Below are positions 12,501 through 27,500 of a stretch of 64,000 nt of DNA, one piece after another. The DNA lies in contig CM072897.1 of NCBI GenBank assembly GCA_037013685.1, forward strand, positions 16,724,643 to 16,788,642, read 5' to 3'. The position numbers were made by a program, and so were the translations under genes. This DNA comes from Acridotheres tristis. Taxonomy: Eukaryota > Chordata > Aves > Passeriformes > Sturnidae. Each line of letters begins with the position of its first letter. The stretch's first letter is position 1. The notes beneath the pieces were generated by a model, which searched no databases, was not told the origin of the DNA, and was given only the letters and a program-made list of their open reading frames with translations.

Positions 12501-15500
12501 CACACTAATGCAGAAATTCCTTGAGGAAATCTAAAATGCAAGTAAAGCTCATTTTCTTTGAATTAATGCATTTCACTGTTACCCCTTCCCAGCCTCGCCA
12601 GACAGTTTTGACTGCAGCTGGAAGCATTGGACAAGCAAGTGGGGAGCTACTGAGACAAATTGGAGAGAATGAAACAGATGAAAGGTTCCAGGTAATGAGG
12701 GGGTTGCTTGTCACTGTCAGAACTGTGCAGTTTTGTAATGAGGAGGTGCCTGCATAAAACCAGGCCGCTCAAAATGTGGTTAGAAAATGCTGGAGTTTCT
12801 TTATGCTAATTGAATCAGTTTTGAAGTTGGTTTTAACGACAAACTCCCAGCATGCTGATTTCATAGGAACCACTTCTTTGTTTTGTGCATCATACAGATG
12901 CTGTCATATTTCATGGAGAGCTTTTTGCACTGTATTTCTGCTCATTAAATCTAGTGGATTTTATGTGTTTTCCCTGTCTGCATGTGTACATGTAAACATG
13001 TACATATAAACATGTGTAATACATGGTGAACTGAGTAGAAAAAACCATTGTATTAGAAACAAAATTTCTTTACTATGATGGTAGCATCAATTACAAAATC
13101 ATGCTGCCTTATGATTTAACAATGTTTGCTGTTAGCAGCTTAAGACAAGTGCTCTTAAATCCTCTGTAAAAATCATGTGTGGATTTTTTCACTGAGTGTC
13201 AAGGACATGGTTGCACCAGAACCAAGGCAAGGTGCTTTTGAGCAGCAGATAGACCTCTGGAGTGCACTGTGTGCAAGGAGTCTGCTAATACCACTTGCAG
13301 GCCATTTTTGCCACTTCATCCAGCAGTGAATCTGTGAACTCCATCAGAATTCTCATTTGTATTCCTAGTTGAATATATGTTTTACAGTTCTTGGCAAAGA
13401 GAAGGATTTTAAGCATTCTTATCTACATTATGGAGTGTTGGAGAGTGGGTAAGAAAAGGGATGGTTTATCATATCTAAAAGCAAAACAAAAAGTAGTGGC
13501 TTTGATTTTTGCAATGCAAGATTTTCTGCCTCTGTGAAGTCGAAATTATAAATAAATGTATTGGAAGTATTTTCTTTAGTGGAAAACCAGGTCGTTTTAA
13601 CAGTAGACACATTAAGAAGACTCCATCCTACTAAAAATTGAAGTATATGGATGGGATTATAAGTGGGGAAATGGGAAGAATTTATTTGAATTTAGGGATT
13701 GCAGGAATTAACACCGGAGTGTGTTTTATTGTCACAGACTGAGTTGTCCCTTTACTTTACCAGGATGTTCTGATGAGTTTGGCCAAAGCTGTTGCCAACG
13801 CTGCTGCCATGGTGGTGCTGAAGGCCAAGAATGTGGCACAGGTGGCAGAGGACACAGTCCTGCAGAACAGGGTCATTGCTGCTGCTACCCAGTGTGCACT
13901 CTCTACTTCCCAGCTTGTGGCTTGTGCTAAGGTGAGGCACTGGTGGCTGTGAAGGGGCAGAGCATCGTGTCCAGTGAGTGCTGCTGTGTGTTCCCAATGG
14001 ACCATGAATGGAGTGTTTTCTGAACTCTGTGTGTGCTCTCTCCGTGCAGGTGGTGAGCCCCACCATCAGCTCCCCGGTGTGTCAGGAGCAGCTGATAGAG
14101 GCAGGGAAGCTGGTGGACCGCTCGGTGGAGAACTGCGTGCGTGCCTGCCAGGCTGCCACGGATGACAGCGAGTTACTGAAGCAGGTCAGCGCGGCTGCCG
14201 GCATCGTGAGCCAGGCCCTCCATGACCTCCTGCAGCACGTGCGCCAGTTCGCCAGCAGGGGCGAGCCCATCGGCCGCTATGACCAGGCCACCGACACCAT
14301 CATGTGTGTCACCGAGAGCATCTTCAGCTCCATGGGAGATGCCGGTAAGTTCCCAAGAGCAGCAGTAGCTTGCCACGATTCACACGAGCGCCTTTCAAGT
14401 CGAGAAAATAAAATTCCTTCCCTGTTTTGTGCTTCTAAGCTAGTGCTGTTGTCATGGGTAATGATCCAGCCCATAATGTAAATCAGCAGCATGCACATAG
14501 CTGTGTGCTAGATGGAGTAAATATTCAGTGAAAACAATCAATACCATGCTGAAGGAACACTTTAATATTTTGTCTGTTTTCTGCTGCTGCTTCACTTCAT
14601 AGAATTGTATAGCAATTTCTCATCTCCAAATAAGAAGGCAGGCAGCTGGGCAAATACTTCAGTGATTGGTGTTACTATGCATAGATTTTGTTGTAGGTTT
14701 TTAAACTTACATCTGCTTTTTCTTCTGAGATGTTTCTAAAAAGTACAGCTTCTAAAACAAGAAACAAGATGTTTTTGGCTAAAACCATCTTAATGGTGCT
14801 AAGTGTTTTCTGACAAAGTTCTCAGTTTATATTAGACAAAAGATAATTCCCCAGAAACACCGGAAGAATATGGGTAATTTTTATTGAAGGAATGAAATCT
14901 TCACTGTGATTTGAAAGCAAAATTATTAGTCTTTGCTGGGACAGGAGTTTCCTTGAACTATATATTCAAAATTACCTAAAATACAGATTGTGTATTGTTT
15001 GTCTTAGTATCTAGATTGCAAATACTCCACTGTAGTGGTTTCTGTCATTTATATTGTGATCCAAGATTTGCTTACGAAACTTTCAAGTTACATGCATATA
15101 TGGGTATAATTTTCAAGTGAAAAAATACTTCAGCAAACGTGATTTCATTTTTCCCTGGGGAAATGATGCTGAGTTTTGAAGCCAAGACTGAAATGCAGAG
15201 AGGAGAAGGTAAAAATGCAGCTGTGCTCCCCAGGTGAAATGGTGCGGCAGGCGAGGGTGCTGGCTCAGGCCACCTCTGATCTTGTCAATGCCATGAGGTC
15301 TGATGCAGAAGCTGAGATCGACATGGAGAACTCCAAGAAGCTTCTGGCTGCTGCAAAGCTCCTGGCAGATTCCACAGCCCGCATGGTTGAAGCTGCAAAG
15401 GTACCAGAAAAATGAACTGTCAGCTTAAAATTGTAAGGCTATATACAACGAAGAGAGGATCTATAAATAGGATCTGGCTGATAGTAAAGGTGGTTTCTCT

Positions 15501-18500
15501 TATCCTGTAAAAGTTTGGCATTTAATGACTTACCCTAGGTACATTCCAAAAACCAATTTATTAGCTACCTAGATTTTTTTTTGTTTTAAAATATCTTCTT
15601 GCACTGCTTTCCTGTGTGCATAGTGGTCATGACTCAAGCCATGTAGTGCAGTGAGCATCTGCTATGGGGCAGGGTCCTGTACCAGTACAAATGGAACAGC
15701 AGAAGCACAGCAATCTCCTACTGGAGTCATTACAAAGCAGTGCCCCCCGTCTAAGAAACAGTTTCCTTCCACCTGGGGAATCTTGCCTGTGTTGTTTCCC
15801 TTCTCATTCTCACAAGAGAGGCAAATATCACAACTTTGCTTCCCTTCCCGTGCTGGAAACTTGTTTCAATCTGCTACGGGGCAATGTCCTTTGAATTGTT
15901 TCCTGCACTAAAATGTGTTTTACAGCACAAGGGCCAGCCATTCTGCTGGGACTCCAGAAGGTCTGGCTGCCTATCCTTGTCTTTGCAGTATTTTCTGACT
16001 TCAAATGGAGAAAATGTACTGTGCTAAACTTCAAGTTTTGGACTGCATTTACTGAAATACTGACATACTGAATTGGGAATTTTCAGATCTGGGATTTTTT
16101 CAGAAACCTGTGTTCATATAAGTACATCATTTCAGATCATAGGGGAAGCAGTTAAAAAAGGCTTTCTTCCCAAGCACCTAAAGTAGTATATGAAGAAAAT
16201 GTTCAGCTTTCTTCCTCTAAGTACCAGACAGACACTAACAGCCTTCTACTGGAAACAGTCTTTGTGCTTTGAAGTTTTCTAATATGTCAGTGTTCTTCTA
16301 ACTTTCCTTATGGTAATTTAAGGAACATGAATGCTGATGTAGCAGATGCTGTCTGAACTTAAGTCTCGATGTTCATCCACATTTTCTGCAATCGTTTTTA
16401 CTCAGACTTACGGTTTTTGCTTGGAAACTTTGTGCAGGGAGCTGCAGCCAATCCTGAAAATGAGGATCAACAGCAGCGTCTGAGAGAAGCAGCAGAGGGA
16501 CTGCGGGTTGCTACAAATGCTGCTGCACAGAATGCCATCAAGAAGAAAATTGTCAACAGATTAGAGGTTGGAAACCATCTAGTGCAAGTGCTAAGCTGAG
16601 AACTACAGCACCATAAACTCAGTTCCAGAGTCCAAAGCTTAGAATTAGACATGCCAGTATATCATAACATAGTCCTCAGAAAACTGAGTAACTTGTATCA
16701 CAGATGTGGTAAAGTGGTGAGAGGATTTGACTCACAAGGCATTTGATGGTGGCTTAGTCCTAAAATTAAACAGCTGAGCTGAAATGGCTTCATTGCTGTG
16801 TCAATTTATCTCTGTGGTGTGCCTTTTACACACAGTATCTCTTGGTGGCTTTACTAGGATATAGAGTTCCATAGGAATTTCTGTACAAAGTTAGTTGAAT
16901 CACAGCATATCCAATTGAACTGGGAAATTCCTCAGAGTCAAGAAGCAGAAACAGAAGTAGAGATACATCCTATCTAGTGGCCCAGCCAAGAAGAGAAAGG
17001 CTATTTGTTAAGGATAAAATACTGTGGAAGTTTGTTTTGTAGGCTAAGTTTGATCTTCACATTCTCAATGAAAATTAAGGAAAGGCAGATTAAGAAAAGA
17101 AAGTTTTCATAATTCCTGGTTTGCAACTGTGATTTTTGCATTGATCTGATTGAAATGATGCAGTAAGGTAACCATGTTCTAGAAGTATATTAAGTTCCTG
17201 TATCTATCTAGAACTAAAAATCAGAAGTACTTTAGGAAATAAAGGCTGATGTCTGTAATTTTCTAACTGCATTCAAGGAAGTTTTATACAAAGAGTATTT
17301 TATATGTTTTATACTACCTTACAAAGGAGCAAAATCTTCTATTTAGTGGGCCTGTTAGTATGGTACAACCTTGGATGAATTGTTGAATTTTTATTTTTGT
17401 AATAAGGAGATGTTGATTTGAAGAAGGTCTTCACAATGCTTTTAGACATAGAAATACCAGTATTTTGTACCTCTGTGTCATTTTAGTATTTTTGCTTTTG
17501 CCATAGAACAATCTCAGGAGAAATTGGCCCCCTTGGGTCCTGGGTCAGAGGTATCAATGTAGCAGTGTGAGGCACTGGGTGTACTTTGCCTGTTTTCTCT
17601 GGCCTTCATGAGGAGCTCATTGTTTAGACCATTTCTGCTCTTTGTAGTTCACTTATCTTCCTCTTGTTGAAACCTAAGCTATGAAAGAGTAAGGGCATAG
17701 AATGCTTCTAAGTCTGCCTTTTCCTTTATTGGCAAATTAGATGGATAACAGTATTCAAATCATTTTCACCTTGAGAGAAGAGCAGTGATGGTCAGTTCAA
17801 GTTTTCTTAAGCCAAGTCAAATTAAGGGATAAAATGTATTATTTTGTCGATGTTGTTACTGTCCAAGTTACCCATAGTAATGTGTACTTCATCCTCTGAA
17901 TTACTCAGTTTTAGCACTAATTTAACTTTGTTTTTCTCCAAAGATTGCAGCTAAACAAGCTGCAGCTGCTGCTACTCAGACTATTGCAGCTTCTCAGAAT
18001 GCAGCTGTTTCCAATAAGAACACAGCAGCCCACCAGCAACTTGTACAGAGCTGCAAGGTAAACACAGCACAGCCCTTGACAAATAACTCTTGAATTCTGC
18101 TTTATGGGGAACTGATGAGGATCACCTTCTATAATACTGTTGCAGCCTCAAAAGGAGCTTTAAAAAAAAAAAAGCAAAAAACATTATATATGTTCATGTG
18201 CATGGATTCTGGAGAGCCCTCATTTACTGTATTTATGTGGGCATTGCTGTTTGTAGAGCTTTGCAAAGCTGAGCTACTGCTAGTGCCATGTAACACTTGG
18301 CTGTTACACACACCTTGGAAAAGGATGCACAGGTGTGTAACTGTTCAGCAACAGCCAATTCACCTGAAGTAAGTACTTTTACTACAAGTTTTGGTACAGA
18401 TCAGCCAGTGATGGAACATAGGCAGAGCTGTGCTGGAAGCACTGTACAGAGGGGTCCAATTGCTCAGGAATTTGTGATTCCCTGACTCAGATTCTCAGCT

Positions 18501-21500
18501 TTGGCCATGCATTCAGTGTATGAGTGTGATCTTCAGCAAGGGAGTAGTGTCAGGATCATTAAAACAGGCTGTTGAATCATAAATGCAGTGAAATGGGACT
18601 GAGGTCTGTTGTGGGATATTTGGATTTTCCATAATGAAGGATGGAGTAGCAATAGTGATTTATACTATAATGGAGTGAAATTCTTCTTTAACTTATCAGT
18701 TATGTAATTGTCATATAGCTAACAATTGCTCCTGCTATTCTGAGGTTCCACCTCCAACCAACTGGGACCTTAAATGTCCCATGAAAACAGAAGTGGCAGA
18801 CCTTACAGTAGGGTTACCATGATTGCTAGCTTGAAGTTAAAGCTCTTAAGATCACAGGTTTTAAGGTATGCCCGAAGTCAAGCACGTTTTTATAGTTCCA
18901 AGCTAGAATTCAGTCTGAGAACCTGTTCCCTTTTGTGTTTAAGCCATATTTGCAAAACACAGTAGAATGCAGAAGGATTTTCTTCTGCATCAAACAGCAG
19001 TTATGTTGAGAACAATGTCCAATTACTTCTTGTTGTGGTGCTATCCTAAGAAATGTTGGAATTAAATAAGAGAGCTCAAGTATACTTCAGAATTGTGTTG
19101 TAGAAAACTGCTATTCCAGTATGAATTTTTAAAAAGTGCAACCTGATAACTATTGTTTACAGTTCAATCTAATTTTGTCTTGATGCTTATTTATTAGATA
19201 ACAGAGAAGATTCAGTATCTACTTTTTTATATTTTTGTGGTGTTGAGAATTTAGTATTGTGCTGCTCAAGTGTTATTGTGAAGTGGATGGACAAGGACCA
19301 TGAATGTAGACAGTCCAGGAATAAGGTTTTAGCAATATATGCTTGCAAATGTTCCAGCCATGCTACGAAGTTTGTGTTGCTGAAAGCCAAGGAAAAGTAG
19401 CCTGAGGTGCTTGTGTGTAAAAGATAATATTTTTCTGAAAGCAGGACATTCTCTTGAAAAAAATCTGTTACCTTCACTACTGGCATTTGAACATGTGAAG
19501 AAAACAATGAATACTTGATGTACACAATTCTGCATTAAAATCTTGGATTGCCTTGTAGGAGCCTTTAACTAATAAGTAGACTGAAATTTTTTTTTTTAAG
19601 TAGAACATCTCTAAACAAGTCCTATTGTATATAAATTTGGTTCCATGCATCCTAAATTAATTCTGTGACAGCTCAGGAGTACTTTACTTCGGAATACTGC
19701 AGTTGTCTTTAAAGGAGATGGGAAGCCTGCTTGTTTTATTTTCAGAGGATTTTGAGTTTTTGTTTATTTACTAAAAATCTTTTCCCTTTGTCCATTTTAG
19801 AATGTTGCAGACCATATTCCTCAGCTGGTGCAGGGTGTAAGAGGAAGTCAAGCTCAGGCAGAAGACCTCAGTGCCCAGCTTGCTTTAATCAATTCCAGCC
19901 AGAATTTCCTTCAGGTGAAGTCAATCAGTCATTACAGTGGATGCAAAAAGCATTTTTTTAGTGCTCTGTGTTTTCATTTGTGGTAAATAACCAGTAAACT
20001 GTTAAGAACCATGTAAAGAAGTTCACTGCTAACTATGAGCCATAGGTAGGGAGAATTGAGTTCCTCAGGTTAGGTGGCTAAAATACATTTTATCTATGGA
20101 GAGTGAAAGTTGGAGAGGTTAAAAGTAACAAGAATTTTTTTTTTTTTGTGGAAAAGAAACATTCATTGTTGTACACTTGCCTTCTGGACAAGAATTTAAA
20201 GAACAAGATGGGGAGAATTTAGTATCTTTCTCAGTAGAGGTCTGAGTCTGAACATATGACAGGCATTTTTTAACCTTTTTAGGCAAGGTAAACTTAGTGT
20301 TGCAGCAACAAGTTTCAGAATTCCTTTGAAATAAAAGGGAATACTAGTGTGGTTTTCTAGATATTAGCCTGCATAATAGATCTAGGTTGAAAGTTGGGGA
20401 AAACCACAAAATTTGACTGTGTGCTTTTTCTAGAACATCTTAAAATAGAAAGCTAGAATATTGAGTATTGACGACGAAACTATTGGCTTATTGTTAACAT
20501 TACAAGAAACAGCACCAGAAACCAATTCTCTGTGTAGTGGTGTGGTCATTACTTGGCATCAGTTAGTCTTGCCTTAAATGTGATTGCTGTTAGCAGATTT
20601 TTATGGTCCTGTGTAGGCAGAGGGATCACAAACCATGTTCTCACTCTGTTTAAGTATTTGCTCCATGGTTCCCTCTGGAGTCACATGTTGATCCATCTCT
20701 CCTGTGGCTGGCTGTATGTACAGTGGTGATGATGAGAATCAGAAAAGGTTTTTAGTAGCAGTAATCCCTGTGTAGAGTAATTGCTTGATATACAATTTTA
20801 ATTTCATAGAATTAAGAGGCTAAAATTTAGAAACAGAGAGAAATTTTCCATCTCTACCACCTTGGCCTGATTGTACCACATGAATGCTGAATGGCAAAAT
20901 TGCACATTTGAGTATTTCTGAGTACTCTGTATGAGCATTCAAAGGCCTTGGGCAGACATTGGAACCAATGGAGTATTCATTGTCCCAGTAAAACAAAGAT
21001 GAGTCCTCCTGTAGAGGACTTAGAAATGTGGCAGATTTATGACAGGGTGCTTCAGCTTAAGGAGCAGGAATGTGCTAGTCATTAAAGAAAAGTCTGGGAA
21101 CCTCATGAGTGTGTGAATGGAGGAAGCAGTTTGTTTGCTCAATGCTAAGCCTTCTTTAAAGAAAACGAGCTGGTAAAACCAATTGTGTTCACTGTTGTTC
21201 TTTTTGAACAGCCTGGAAGTAAAATGGTGGCATCTGCTAAAGCTGCTGTCCCCACAGTGACTGATCAAGCAGCAGCAATGCAGCTCAGTCAGTGTGCAAA
21301 GAATCTTGCTACCAGCTTGGCTGAGCTAAGAACAGCCTCCCAGAAGGTAGGTAAATACTGCTTTTAATCTGCTAAAACAAGAGGAATTTTTGTCTCCCCT
21401 GCGGGAATGGCTCATGCTCACACAGTGCTCACCTCTCACTGCTCTATTTTGTGCACACTTTGCTCAGACTCCCAGGTGGCCTCTGTGTCGTGAGAGAAAG

Positions 21501-24500
21501 GGGAGGGAGAAGTGACAGAAAAAGCTTATGCCGCCATTTCCATACCAGACAAATGTGAGCAGAGTATGCAGAGCAGCACATCAAGTCTGAGCTGCTGGTA
21601 CATTTGAGGGAGAGCAGGGAAAAGGGAGCACGTCTCATTCCCACCAAACCAGTGAGAACCCACTGTGCTTACTGCTGTACTTGTGAGCTGGAATCTTCAT
21701 CTCTAAAATTCAGGGAAGCACAGAGGCTCTCTGTGTTTCACACACAGATTTCTACACTATTTGGGGCTTTAAAAAAATCCAAGGGGAAAGTCTGATCTTT
21801 TTTGTGTGCATGTTTGTACACAGAGGCCTGAAACCAGGATTGTGGCATTGAGGTGGCTACACTTGAGCTAATGCTAAAATTTCTCTCTCATACTGATGAA
21901 TGTGGGCTGCCACATCAGGGGGTCAGTGTGGTTTTGGTCGTGATGCACAGTGAGGCCCCTGGTCCAAGGGGAAGTGCAGAGTGCAGCAGTCACTTTCTCA
22001 GTCCCTGGGCTGCCTCTTGTGAAGAGACAGGTACACAGGCCAAGTGCACCTCATTCCCCTGGTGCCTCTAAGCAGAGTGTCATTCTCTTCACAGGCTGAA
22101 AATATTGTTCAGGAGTTTGGAATCCCTGATGAATAACATTTAGAGGGCTCCCAATGGCTTCTAAAGTAGGAAGAGAAATAATATGGGAGGGGAGATTAGA
22201 TCTGAAGCATTTACTGTTTCTCAAAGTTGCATGCAGCTGCTAACAGTGGTACCAATCTCATTTTTGAATAGGCTCATGAAGCTTGTGGCCCAATGGAAAT
22301 TGATTCTGCTTTGAATACAGTCCAGACACTCAAAAGTGAACTGCAAGATGCGAAGATGGCAGCTGTGGATGGACAGTTAAAACCTCTCCCAGGAGAAACT
22401 GTAATTGAGGAAGGATGTTCTTCATTTAAAAACAAACAAAGTTAGCTGTTAAAAAACTTAAATATTAGAGGCAAAACAAGTCATGAGGCTTTGGATAATG
22501 ATGATGCTGATAGGCTTTTGCACTGATTCTCTTAAAAAGAGTATAAGTTACTATTACAGCAACAGTGTGTTCTGTAGTAGAGTTACTCATAGGACTCTAG
22601 GGTCTCCTTCTCTATTGTACAAATTACAGTTTGGTAACAGTAATGTTTTGGTCTTGTTAAAAATAATTTCTTTCCAATAGTGACAATGATGAGAACTCAG
22701 GACAGCCAATTCTAGTAGGCTTAGAAAGTGAAATGGTTTATTTCAGTGGGGGAAAAAAAGCCCTTCCTAGGTGAAGGTATTTACTTCCATTGCTAATTAT
22801 AAAATAGTTTTATTATACACACTACTAATATGTTAATTTATTTAACAACCTGAATGGGGAAAATATGCTAGTCATATTTGAGAACTATGTGTTTATTTAA
22901 TAGCTGAGGTGAAAGTTGAGTTTTTTGTGCAATGAGGAATTTTTCAGTACTATTTAAAACCAAGTGTATTTTCATTGAGCTTAAACTAAGTATTTTGTCC
23001 TTTGCCATTTTTTGCAGCTGGAGAAATGCACTCAGGACCTGGGGAGCACATCCAAAGCAGTTGGTTCTTCAATGGCCCAGCTGTTAACTTGTGCTGCTCA
23101 GGGCAACGAGCACTACACAGGTACTGTTTTATTCATAATGGCTCTGAAACCTCTGCTTTCCGTCCAATACTTTATGAAAAGTTTTCTTGTCACAGATTAC
23201 TTAAATTCCTTGAATTACTCAATTTTTTTAGTACTGATAGTGAATTGTGGTAAGTTATGAAGAACTATGAGTGTGACTCATGTATCATAAAAGAACAGTG
23301 ATGCAATCTGCTCTGTCTTTAATCAGAATAGATTGGGACATCTGTTGTTTTTGTAAATATGTGCCACTGAAACTCTGAAGGGCTGAAATAAAATGTATTG
23401 CATGTTAAAGATCAGTGCCACTGGAAATGTTGCTGCATCCTTACCAAAGGTTTAAAGGGTACCTTGGATATATTTTGAAGCAGCAGGATGCAAACATAGT
23501 GGGGACAGCTTGGTGGCATTCAGAACTGCATCTCTTCCTAGGTGTTACCAGTTGATATATACAGTGCAGCTGCTCTGGCTGATTCATTGGGCACATTTGC
23601 ATAGTTTGAGGTAAAGCCAACAGGACATCTGGCACACAGATTCTACAGTTTATTTTTGTACCTGTACTTTTAGTTTAGAAACAAAAAACACCTTGATAAG
23701 AAAAATGCAGGAGGGACAGAAGTTTGCTCATAGATGTTAAAATGATCTGTGACCTTATTTCTATTGGAAATAAAAGCTGTTGTTACAAATGCTACCATAA
23801 GAATTTTGTCTAATATTACTGACAAAATGTGTTATGGCAATAACCACTTCATTGGTTATGATTGCATCTGGGCTCTAGAACTTAGAGTTGCTTTCATTTG
23901 AAGCAGATGGAATTTCATCAAGATGGCTCATGTTTCTGTCACATAGTTGTGCAGAAGTAGGCGCTGGGAATCAGGCAAGGGAGCAGAGATACTTGCAGCT
24001 GATAATGAATAGATAAATCTAGTAGCTCTCTTGTGATCATATTGTAGGAAACCCTACAAAGCAATGAGTTCCTTTTCAATAATTTCATAAATAGAAGGAG
24101 GAGACCATTATTCACTTAGTCCTATGCCTTAGCACTTGAGTTGATAGATGTCCTTTGACATTGGCCAGACAGATCACAGAAAGTCATTTTATTATATCCA
24201 TTCTGTGACTTCATTCAGTTATTTTTGGTTTTACTCACAATGATGTTAGATTATATCAAGTTGTATCATTCCTAGTAATCTTTTTTGATTGTTTATAGTT
24301 AAACTATTGTTATGCTGTGGCTCTGCATTCTTGTACACTATTCTTGCAGACAGTCACTTCCCCCATAGCTTGGAGTATGAGTTTTTCCTCACCTGCAGGT
24401 TTTAGCTTTCTTCTTTTCAGTGCTTCTCTAAGATCTAGTCCCTGGTGTAGAGAATTGTGCTCAGAATGTGATCTTTGGGCTTTAACATTTACTTTACGGC

Positions 24501-27500
24501 TTTACTGCAGGAATTTCTCTATGCAAATGATACTGTTGATTTCGAATGTGTTCCTGCTTGAAGATTTTCTTTTAAGTTGCATTTGCAGTGGTTTTATGCA
24601 ATAGGATCATTACCTGCAAGATCATGTCATGAAATACAAAGATTGTCTTTAAAGGTACTAATAGAATCCTTGGTGAAATGTGACCATAGGAGTTGCTGCC
24701 AGAGAAACTGCTCAGGCCTTGAAGACCTTGGCTCAGGCAGCACGAGGGGTTGCAGCATCCACCACGGACCCTGTGGCAGCCCATGCAATGCTGGATTCAG
24801 CCAGGGATGTCATGGAAGGCTCTGCAATGCTGATTCAAGAAGCCAAGCAGGCCCTGGCTGTCCCAGGGGATGCAGACAGTCAGCAGAGATTAGCCCAGGT
24901 AAGCTGGGACTTGAGCAGCTGATGAGTTGTCAAACACCCAGTGAATTTACTCCAAATCAGCATTAAAAACGGAGAGACAACTTTCTTTTCCTTTCAGCAG
25001 CTCTCAGACAGTAACATCATGCCTATGTTAAACAATGCAGATGGTATAAAGTATGGTCTTTTAGTCATCTCTTAGAAAAATATACAAAGATGCAGCTCTG
25101 TGCTTTTACCCACAACATATGTGAGGAGACTGCTTGACTGCACAAGTAAGATAGCCATTAAACTGATAATTTTTAAATAAAATATCTATATCCATGTTAT
25201 ATTCAAAAAGTGAGTGCATGTTTTCTTCATGTGTGGCACCACTCTGTTTCAATTCTTTAGGAGTGACAGGTTCTTTTTTTGCTGATTAGAAAAGTTCTAG
25301 AATTGGCCTGCATTGTAAATAATTTCATATGAAGATACCTCTGTTTTAATCAGAACTTTGTAAAAAGTAAGATGCAACGAATTTCTGTGATTAGTGTATA
25401 GATCACTTCAGGGGCATTCCCTTTTCTCAGTGCTGTAGCCTTTATCCCAGGTGCCAGGAGCACATGAATGAGCCTAAATGAAGACTGCAGATCAGCAAAC
25501 TGAGAAAGTTGCAAGCCACAAAAATGTACCTGTAAGGGTCAGGAATTTCTGGCTGTGGAGTAGAGGCTGTGCCTCCTATTAATGAGCACTTAAGCCTCTC
25601 TCAGTGCATGTGTTCGTTTGTGTGTTGTAGGTGGCAAAAGCAGTGTCTCACTCTTTGAATAACTGTGTGAATTGTCTGCCTGGACAAAAGGATGTGGATG
25701 TGGCCTTAAAGAGTATTGGGGAATCCAGCAAGAAGCTCCTTGTTGATTCGGTAAGGTGGCTTTTAATGTGGAAATATATTTTAGGAAACTGAACGGCAGA
25801 TCTGGGTTCCCCATGTGTCAAATCATTATTTAGTAAATGTGCCCTAAGTATACTTCATGTAAACTGTGTTTAAGTTTATGCACCTTTAGGCAGCAGCTAC
25901 TTAAACTGAAATACTGTTTTTGTAGTTTTTAAGCTGAAATGTGTCTGTGACTTGTGAAAACAATATTAGAATTTTCATAGATTGTTATCCACGTTTTGGT
26001 TTTGAAAATAGCAGCTATGACTTAAGATTCCAAAGAATATGAGAATGAGACAATTATAGTTGATCTCCCACCTAGAAGTGATCAGTTTACTTGAAGAAGC
26101 AATGTGATCTGTCAAAAAATGCTTGGTCATTTTGTGTAAAGAGTAGAGGTGTTACTTTGTTTAACTGCATTCATGTCAGGAAACCTTTTTTGCACTGGTA
26201 ATTTGCCACAACATTCTACTATTTGAACAGCCTTTTTTTCTGCATCCATCGTTGACCTTGCTATCCTGTGAATGAAGGAGGAATTTTGTTTTAATATGTT
26301 TGTGCAATGCCTTTTGATAAAACCAGGGTTTTTTTTTACCAAACTGGTTTACTAGAGAGAGTTTAGAGTAATTCTGAAGTACTGCCAATACTTGTGTCTC
26401 TTGAAAAGCTTAGAGACTTGTCTGTCCCTTGAAAGAAACAGCAGGATGCAAGTTGCTGAGCAGATTTCTGGTTGACAGCTGTCCCATAGTTCCAGCTCAC
26501 TGCTCCATTGCATTTGGTATTCTCAGCATGTGTTGAACTCTCCAGTCCTGAAAGACTGGTGTAATGTGACAGACAATAAAATATTCAACCTTGTCTCTTA
26601 CAGCTACCTCCAAGTTCTAAGTCATTTCAAGAAGCTCAGAGTGAACTGAACCAGGCAGCAGCAGACCTGAATCAGTCAGCTGGAGAAGTTGTCCATGCTA
26701 CACGTGGCCAAAGTGGGGAGCTGGCTGCAGCCTCTGGCAAATTCAGTGATGACTTTGATGAATTTCTTGATGCTGGTATTGAAATGGCTGGCCAAGCACA
26801 AGTAAGTTCTTGATCATGCTAATTGAGGGATTATCTTGGCCATAACCTCTGGCAGTGAAGTCCATTGTTCATGTAGCACCCCATGCTGGTGTGTGAGGAG
26901 ATGCTTGTTGTGAGGGAGTAATCTGGAGCTAGTTACCTGGAAAGAAGGGAACTCAGCATTTGCATCTTCCACAGGATGTTGGGATTTGTTTCTGTGTCCA
27001 GTCAGAGATACAATTTTGTACTCCTCTGTGTTTGAGCTGCCAAGGTACAACCTCTCACAACCTCTGAGCTTGTGTGAAAGGGTTGCTTCTATTTTGGTGG
27101 AACTACCATGGATTATAATTTAGGTGAAAGCTGTTCAAAGTGTAGCACCTTTCTTTGCTACTTTTGAAGTGGTTTTAAGTAAGTGGAAGAAAAGGTGCTT
27201 TGATATTGCTCCATGATGCTGTGCACCTGCTACAGAGCGGAGCAAACACTTGGAGAGAGCTGCCTAAAATGCCATGCTTGGATCTGACAGCAAGCACTTG
27301 GACTTGTGTTCAGTGATTTAAAATCTGACAGAGTTCTACTCTGATGAACTCTTAACAATCAGGAATGTTGTCACGTGTTGCTGAGCTCATTCCTGGTAGT
27401 TGGAGATACCACCTTCAGTTTATCTTACTGGATACAGTTGTGCTGAGCTACAGTAATTGGTTATTTGGCAATGATTTAGCATTAAAATATGTCAGCATGT

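Noticed and set aside
12692..13763. Possible talin-2 equivalent of the talin-1 51-nt alternative exon at the R1-R2 boundary
   Set aside because: No phase-0 open segment with a good acceptor and donor was found in this intron.
17650..17690. 41-nt AG-to-GTAAGG segment
   Set aside because: Contains an in-frame stop and is not a multiple of three.
27125..27179. 55-nt segment between TTTAG and GTAAGT
   Set aside because: Not a multiple of three and poor acceptor; would break the frame with no supporting signal.
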